A stretch of DNA of 10,047 nt from contig JAEOSL010000124.1 of assembly GCA_016840385.1 (NCBI GenBank), forward strand, positions 1 through 10,047, written 5' to 3'. Positions 6,052-10,047 of this stretch are shown here, piece after piece (the stretch's first letter is position 1; every line of letters begins with the position of its first letter). The translations under genes and the position numbers were made by a program. This stretch comes from Candidatus Thorarchaeota archaeon. Lineage in GTDB: Archaea; Asgardarchaeota; Thorarchaeia; Thorarchaeales; Thorarchaeaceae. The notes under the pieces were generated by a model. That model was not told the DNA's origin. It saw only the letters and a list, made by a program, of their open reading frames with translations, and searched no databases.

Positions 6052-6546
6052 TTAGGATTCCATGTCAGGCATTTCCAGACCCATCTTGGCTAGTTTTCCA
6101 AATCCTTGACTGAACAAGCTCATGTGGTGTCTAATACCCTCTTCAGAATCTGCAAGGTCTGTAAGGTAAGGTACAGCATCATCAAATCCACCAGACTCGT
6201 AATCTTCCCTCATGCTGTGAATCGTATCACTCATTGCAAGTATATCATCGCCCAATACCTTAGTCAGGTCAATCATGGATTGTACAACTTCTCGTGCTTC
6301 TGGATCTGGCATATAGGGAATGAAATCTTCGAAGGCTACACCAGCATTCTTACACTTCTGTACACGACCTGGTATGATGTCTTCATACATCGAGTGCATC
6401 CAACCTATTCTCTCTGAATGCATGAGGTCTCTGAGATTATCGAGTGAGAAGTAACCAGTGTAGGGTCCGAACTCTGTGGTTTCGTAGCTTATCCAATCAT
6501 CAAATGCCTTCAGAACTCGTGACCAGCCTACTTTAATTTCTGACAT
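6052..6546 (-). CDS. Unrecognised acidic, helical protein
   Basis: 164 residues, family unknown. It is rich in Asp/Glu and Met, with predicted helices at about 8-22, 35-60, 62-76, 82-120 and 123-152, and no signal peptide or membrane helix. One Cys (65) and scattered His residues (43, 51, 110, 140, 141) show no clear metal-binding pattern. The start is well supported: AGGTGGATC precedes the ATG at 6546 by a few bases. The gene diverges from the nuclease-like gene at 6611 and seems to use the same TATA-like element. The winged-helix gene lies 143 bases downstream on the same strand, but with its own promoter-like region. Confidence 0.82.
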   Translation of the reverse strand: MSEIKVGWSRVLKAFDDWISYETTEFGPYTGYFSLDNLRDLMHSERIGWMHSMYEDIIPGRVQKCKNAGVAFEDFIPYMPDPEAREVVQSMIDLTKVLGDDILAMSDTIHSMREDYESGGFDDAVPYLTDLADSEEGIRHHMSLFSQGFGKLAKMGLEMPDMES

Positions 6547-6577
6547 TGATCCACCTATTCCTTTGTCACCTATTGAG

Positions 6578-6586
6578 GTTATAAAC
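6578..6586. promoter_or_regulatory. Shared bidirectional TATA-like element
   Basis: GTTATAAAC reads as TTATAAAC on the plus strand and GTTTATAAC on the minus strand. It lies about 28 bases before the ATG at 6611, which would make that transcript leaderless or nearly so. It is also about 35 bases before the ATG at 6546, leaving a leader of about ten bases with the GGTGGATC site. No other TATA-like box is seen in this 64-base gap. Confidence 0.5.
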
Positions 6587-6610
6587 TAACGAGGTAATTG
6601 AAAGTCTAGA

Positions 6611-7276
6611 ATGAAAACTACTCTCAAGTCTACAATAATGGAAATTCTGGATCAATCAAAGGAATCGGGAATAGTAGATGACTTCACATGTGTGGATACT
6701 GACCTCTGCTACGAACTCAATCTTCATGTCAATGCAGAAGGTAAGATTCCAGTTGACAGAGAGAAAAGAATTGATCTTGCAATGTTGCTAACTGAACAAG
6801 GTGTAGAAATAGCAGACGTTGTAGAATTGATGACTTGGAAGGATTTCGAAGGATTAGTTGCTAGTATCCTGAGTGAAAATAGCTTCAGCTGTACAGAAAG
6901 TTTCAGACGGAGAGGAACATCCGACATCAAGGGAATGGAAATTGATGTAATTGGAATTCGCGGTCGTATTGCTCTTTCTGTGGATGCAAAGATGTGGAGC
7001 GTGAGAGGGGGAAAGGCTTCAGCATTGCGAACTGCATCTGAAAAACAGAAGGAGCGTACGCAAAGGCTTACTACCCAACTGGAGCGACTATCAAAAAAGA
7101 TACCTTCAATGACCACAGGACAGTACACTATTTTTCCGATTATGGTCACATGGCTTGTAGAAGAAGTTGAGATGCATGAAGGAGTTCCCGTGGTTCCTGT
7201 TTTCAAATTGAATGGTTTTATTCAAGACTTCGAGATCTATGAAGACCGAATAGTAGCGTATACTGGTGAGTTCTAG
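6611..7276 (+). CDS. Stand-alone PD-(D/E)xK nuclease-like protein (Mrr/restriction-endonuclease-like)
   Basis: 221 residues. The core resembles the Mrr-type restriction-endonuclease-like fold: helix TWKDFEGLVASIL with Glu80 (75-87), a GTSD/KGMEIDVIG strand with Asp112, and the strand LSVDAKMW with Asp125-x-Lys127 (122-129), followed by a basic helical segment (130-163) and a strand pair. The pair Asp112 and DxK125-127, with Glu80 on the preceding helix, is the expected metal site, although Mrr relatives usually have ExK. The N-terminal 70 residues are separate and helical (a possible DNA-binding or dimer part). No methyltransferase or specificity gene lies nearby, so a classic restriction-modification system is not supported. 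A role in repair or foreign-DNA cleavage is possible. The gene appears leaderless behind a TATA box and ends 4 bases from the convergent carbonic-anhydrase-like gene. Confidence 0.8.
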   Translation: MKTTLKSTIMEILDQSKESGIVDDFTCVDTDLCYELNLHVNAEGKIPVDREKRIDLAMLLTEQGVEIADVVELMTWKDFEGLVASILSENSFSCTESFRRRGTSDIKGMEIDVIGIRGRIALSVDAKMWSVRGGKASALRTASEKQKERTQRLTTQLERLSKKIPSMTTGQYTIFPIMVTWLVEEVEMHEGVPVVPVFKLNGFIQDFEIYEDRIVAYTGEF

Positions 7277-7280
7277 ACTG

Positions 7281-8288
7281 TCAATCTTCAGTGGGTGTCA
7301 ACACATTACTAACGGTGTCCATTAATAGAATCTGGATGAAGTCAGGTGATTTCAAATTAAAAACAGCATTAACTGCTGGATATGTTTGGAGATTCTCTCG
7401 TATTGCGGAAGAAAGTGATTTCACTCTGTCTTCTGGGGTATTGGCAGGTTCTGATTCGAACGTTTTCGCAGCATTTTCAAGCTCAACAATTACTGATCGA
7501 AGAATCTTGTTAGAAATATCATCAGGTCTCAGAGAAGCAGTCCCTGCCCCACACGAAGGTCCTTCACCCTCGAAATTACCATGGGCAACCACGATGATTT
7601 GATGATTAGCTTCTTCATGAGAGAGCCAATCTTTGAAGAATTGATTCAACTGGAGGGTTTCATCTTCTAGACCTGTATATTGGGGAATATATCCACACAG
7701 TGTTTGAATTGCCATGGGGAGACCCCTAGGAGTTACTGGTGGATGAACTCTTGAGTCCGAACAAATCAACACTAGTGTATTTGTATCAAGTTCATCGGGT
7801 CGTTCAACTCTAGAAAGTAGCCAATTCTCAGATTCATAATCACGACCTTTACCATGAGCTATGATACGGGCTCTACCCTTCTCATAATCAACACTGAACA
7901 CAATGACGGGTAATTCATCTAAATCGGGATGCTTTGCGACATTTTCCAACGACGCCCTGATAATTTCTTCAGGTTCGTCTAGGTCAAATGTTAGAATTAC
8001 TCCGCGTTTTTCTGGGAATTCATGATTGTATGATGCAGGACCAGCAAATAGCACGGGAGATTGTGAATGGGGTAGTAATGGTTCATTTGAAACACGTGTC
8101 CCATGAAATACATCGCCCATTTTCATGTCAAATAATTGAAGGTCCTGTGAGCTTCGTTTGATGGGTGATATCATTAAGAATCTAGGTGCTTGACCTTGGG
8201 CGGCTTCATCCATTCGAGATGAGAGTTCAGGGTCTTTCTTTCGCTCTTCTGAAAGCTTCTCAGCCATTTGTACAAGCTTGTTTATCAT
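7281..8288 (-). CDS. Divergent beta-carbonic-anhydrase-like protein with N-terminal extension
   Basis: 335 residues. Residues 172-187 (LVLICSDSRVHPPVTP) carry the Cys176-x-Asp178-x-Arg180 motif of beta-carbonic anhydrases. Residues 231-250 (IIVVAHGNFEGEGPSCGAGT) match the second zinc block with His236 and Cys246 before CGAG. The spacing Cys176-His236 (60) is normal for the family, but His-to-Cys is ten residues instead of the usual three, an insertion of seven. LPMAIQTLCGYIP (190-202) occupies the place of the family's arginine/asparagine RNAGN-type strand. The C-terminal 300-330 (TYPAVNAVF...IQILLMDTVSNV) fits the last strands of the fold. Residues 1-165 are an extension not found in ordinary enzymes. 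The substrate may be CO2/bicarbonate or a related small molecule such as COS or CS2, which family members also hydrolyse. The ATG overlaps a four-codon leader frame. It lies 58 bases after the epimerase gene. Confidence 0.72.
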   Translation of the reverse strand: MINKLVQMAEKLSEERKKDPELSSRMDEAAQGQAPRFLMISPIKRSSQDLQLFDMKMGDVFHGTRVSNEPLLPHSQSPVLFAGPASYNHEFPEKRGVILTFDLDEPEEIIRASLENVAKHPDLDELPVIVFSVDYEKGRARIIAHGKGRDYESENWLLSRVERPDELDTNTLVLICSDSRVHPPVTPRGLPMAIQTLCGYIPQYTGLEDETLQLNQFFKDWLSHEEANHQIIVVAHGNFEGEGPSCGAGTASLRPDDISNKILRSVIVELENAAKTFESEPANTPEDRVKSLSSAIRENLQTYPAVNAVFNLKSPDFIQILLMDTVSNVLTPTED

Positions 8289-8308
8289 CCGATTCTCATG
8301 CGCTCCTT
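8285..8308 (-). promoter_or_regulatory. Ribosome binding site and four-codon leader frame ahead of the carbonic-anhydrase-like gene
   Basis: AAGGAG (8308-8303) is followed after three bases by ATG AGA ATC GGA TGA (8299-8285). Its stop overlaps the gene's start in an ATGA arrangement (8288-8285). The site is 14 bases from the gene's own ATG, too far for usual initiation. Stop-start coupling through this mini-frame is therefore plausible. Confidence 0.4.
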
Positions 8309-8346
8309 AGTTTTGCGCAGGATATGATGAGTACTTAACAGTTATC

Positions 8347-9144
8347 TTAGTTGACAAACCAGATAGGATTGTTTTCAAAATCTACACCGACTTCAATGAA
8401 AACTTCTTGAAGTGGATCGTTCATGAATTTAGCATACAATGTTTTCATTTCCGAAATTGAGTAGGGCTCATACCATTCAATGCCAATCTGATTTTCGATG
8501 AGTGTCCTAGGAACTCCAATGTCAACAACATAGAGCTGACCGAATTGGCTATTGTTTACTTTCAAGAAACCCTCCTTAACAAATGCAATGGTCATTGTGG
8601 CTTTTGGAGAGAATGACACAGATCTTTCACCAGTATTCGAATCCATACCCGAAGGGATATCCAATGATACAATTGACGATGAGTTCTTGAGAAAATCCAA
8701 TACGTTGCTTGTTGTTGTATCATCCCTCTTAGTATACCCGTACCCGAGATATGCATCAATGACGAGATTATTGGAATGATCTGGTGGAAGTCCATCAACT
8801 AATTCAATACCAAGTGATTCCACACGCTTTGCTTGTTTGACTGGAACTGGTTTCAGAGAACTTCTTCCCATTGGCAGGTAAACAGTTACATGGTATCCCC
8901 AGCTATTTAGACGAGATGCTGCTACTAGGCCGCCGCCACCATTGTTCCCTGAACCTGCAATTACGATTGTAGTTTGGTTCTCTGTAAGGTAATTGGTAGA
9001 TAGACGTGCTAAATTGTGACCAGCATGTTCCATCATTAGTTCAACGGGAACATGTAGGTCATTCATCATTATCTCATCAACCTTGACCATCTGTTCCTTT
9101 GTTATTCCTGGGAGCCCCATAGGTGTATCATGGAAAGAATCCAC
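8347..9144 (-). CDS. nnrE: NAD(P)H-hydrate epimerase, YjeF_N domain
   Basis: Interconverts the R and S forms of damaged, hydrated NADH/NADPH so that a partner dehydratase can restore the cofactor; acts in the cytosol. The single domain shows ITKEQM at the start (14-19), the loop GSGNNGGGGLVAA (64-76), VIDAYLGYG with Asp130 (128-136), SLDIPSGMDSNTG with Asp162 (160-172), TIAFVKEGF (185-193) and VVDIGVP (206-212). No ADP/ATP-dependent dehydratase (YjeF_C) domain is fused, unlike many prokaryotic versions, so the partner must be elsewhere. The usual GNNGGDG loop has Gly at position 71 instead of Asp. About 40 residues at the C-terminus are an extension. The GTG at 9144 is the longest start; the ATG at 9120 (MGLPGITKEQM) also fits the domain. 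The carbonic-anhydrase-like gene follows. Confidence 0.9.
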   Translation of the reverse strand: MDSFHDTPMGLPGITKEQMVKVDEIMMNDLHVPVELMMEHAGHNLARLSTNYLTENQTTIVIAGSGNNGGGGLVAASRLNSWGYHVTVYLPMGRSSLKPVPVKQAKRVESLGIELVDGLPPDHSNNLVIDAYLGYGYTKRDDTTTSNVLDFLKNSSSIVSLDIPSGMDSNTGERSVSFSPKATMTIAFVKEGFLKVNNSQFGQLYVVDIGVPRTLIENQIGIEWYEPYSISEMKTLYAKFMNDPLQEVFIEVGVDFENNPIWFVN

Positions 9145-9179
9145 TTAGTCTTTACCAGTAAAATGTCGCAGAGTAGATA

Positions 9180-9192
9180 GTTCTTTTAACCG
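9180..9192. promoter_or_regulatory. Possible divergent promoter between the epimerase and the ATP-grasp genes
   Basis: The 89-base gap 9145-9233 holds GTTCTTTTAACCG. Read on the minus strand this is CGGTTAAAAGAAC, a TATA-like core about 40 bases before the GTG at 9144. On the plus strand it lies about 45 bases before the ATG at 9234. The match is moderate on the minus strand and weak on the plus strand. Confidence 0.35.
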
Positions 9193-9233
9193 AACACATC
9201 TCAACAAGCCTACTTAGAAACGAGGGAAGACAC

Positions 9234-10047
9234 ATGACGAATCGTCTCTTTGGAGTAGTCTATCACGAGAATGTGAATAACTGGGCAACAGCAGGTCTCA
9301 TCGATGCAATCAAAGCAAAGGGACATACACCTATGCCATTTCGATTACCAGATATTGCCGCTCAAATTCCAAACAAGTTCACTCATCTCAATGAAGAAGA
9401 CGTTTCACATATGGATGGAGTCCTGGTCAGGACAATTGGATATGGAACTGGAGATCAAATCACATACAGAATCAGTCTTCTCGAACATCTAGAAGATGCA
9501 GGTATCTATGTCATGAATCCAGCGTACTCATTCCGAAGAGCTAAGGATAAGTATGCTACACTAACTGCCCTGAATAAGGCAGGTATCCATGTTCCAAGAA
9601 CATACATTGGTGAGAATCTAGAGGCTGCCATCAATTTTGCTGATGAAGTGGGGGACGTGATCATCAAACCACTCATAGGAGCAAGAGGAATGGGAATGAT
9701 ACGTGCTGAACACAAAGAGCTAACATATCGAGCCATGAAATTCATCCATCAGCTTGGACAGGTCCTCTATGTTCAAGAACTAATACAGAAACCAGATAGA
9801 GACATCAGAGCATTCGTGATTGGGGGAGAGCTTATCGGTGCGATGTATAGATATGTACCAAAAGATGTCGAGGGTGAATGGCGCACCAATGTTCATGGTG
9901 GGGGCGAAGCAGAAGTAACTGAACTCACACCAGAGTATAAGGAATGTGCACTAAAGACTGCAGAAGTATTGAACCTTGATTATACTGGTGTAGACATTAT
10001 TGAATCACCAGATGGTCCATGCGTAATAGAAGCTAATGCAGCCCCTT
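9234..10047 (+). CDS. RimK-type ATP-grasp ligase, truncated by the right edge
   Basis: 271 complete codons are present and the frame is open at the end. ATP-grasp ligases of this family join an amino acid, usually glutamate, to a carboxylate through an acyl phosphate. Seen motifs are the N-terminal fold (GVVYHENVNNW), NPAYSFRRAKDKYAT (95-109) at the start of the ATP-grasp region, IIKPLIGARGMGM with Lys145 (143-155), VQELIQKPDRDIRAFV (180-195), EWRTNVHGGGEAE (215-227), GVDIIES with Asp254 (252-258) and IEANAAP with Glu266 and Asn268 (265-271). The last two carry the magnesium ligands. Archaeal relatives include MptN (tetrahydromethanopterin glutamate ligase), CofF (F420) and LysX. MptN/CofF is likeliest from the overall pattern, but the substrate cannot be set here. 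GAGGGAAG precedes the ATG by four bases. The gene diverges from the epimerase gene. Confidence 0.88.
   Translation, partial: MTNRLFGVVYHENVNNWATAGLIDAIKAKGHTPMPFRLPDIAAQIPNKFTHLNEEDVSHMDGVLVRTIGYGTGDQITYRISLLEHLEDAGIYVMNPAYSFRRAKDKYATLTALNKAGIHVPRTYIGENLEAAINFADEVGDVIIKPLIGARGMGMIRAEHKELTYRAMKFIHQLGQVLYVQELIQKPDRDIRAFVIGGELIGAMYRYVPKDVEGEWRTNVHGGGEAEVTELTPEYKECALKTAEVLNLDYTGVDIIESPDGPCVIEANAAP

Noticed and set aside
6052..6546. Ferritin-like or hemerythrin-like metal protein
   Set aside because: His and Glu residues are present but not in the paired spacing these families need.
6724..7206. 160-codon minus-strand frame opposite the nuclease-like gene
   Set aside because: Its translation is Ser/Thr/Ile-rich without domain character and it lies wholly opposite a better-supported gene.
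6052..7276. Restriction-modification or toxin-antitoxin module
   Set aside because: No methyltransferase or recognisable antitoxin is present; the acidic neighbour is kept only as a speculative partner.

Overview
The window reads as a moderately AT-rich archaeal chromosome segment. The evidence is an archaeal-type D-aminoacyl-tRNA deacylase (DtdA), a RimK-type ATP-grasp ligase of the kind archaea use on pterin and F420 cofactors, and start regions that pair TATA-like boxes with GGTG(A)-type ribosome binding sites or almost no leader. The long coiled-coil proteins of unknown family and the small winged-helix proteins would suit an Asgard-type (for example Thorarchaeota-like) or another deep archaeal genome. 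That placement is an inference, and nothing here fixes the lineage. No rRNA, tRNA, CRISPR array, insertion sequence or prophage gene was seen.

Left part (1-4475, all minus strand). Reading right to left in transcription order: a 408-residue coiled-coil protein; dtdA, which follows after 16 nt and probably starts at a TTG; then, behind its own TATA-like box, a 336-residue protein with a repetitive coiled coil, a Lys/Pro/Ala-rich linker and a compact C-terminal region; a 266-residue protein with a four-cysteine cluster; and the N-terminal part of a winged-helix protein that leaves the window at position 1. The deacylase is the only member whose biochemistry can be named. The two coiled-coil proteins and the Cys-cluster protein look like an uncharacterised set.

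Middle (4476-7276). A plus-strand beta-rich protein (4719-5435) has an upstream open stretch in the same frame that is broken by a single TGA. It converges with a small winged-helix regulator (5543-5908, minus) across a gap with one hairpin terminator for each strand. The regulator's best ribosome binding site sits on an ATG in a different frame, which suggests a one-base frameshift. Next come an unrecognised acidic helical protein (6052-6546, minus) and, divergent from it, a stand-alone PD-(D/E)xK nuclease-like protein (6611-7276, plus). These two appear to share one TATA-like element.

Right part (7281-10047). On the minus strand, a YjeF_N-type NAD(P)H-hydrate epimerase is followed by a 335-residue protein that carries the Cys-x-Asp-x-Arg and His...Cys signature of beta-carbonic anhydrases, but with ten residues rather than three from the His to the last Cys and a long N-terminal extension. 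Divergent from the epimerase is a RimK-type ATP-grasp ligase that runs off the right edge. The strongest candidates for something undescribed are the carbonic-anhydrase-like protein and the coiled-coil/Cys-cluster gene set around dtdA.
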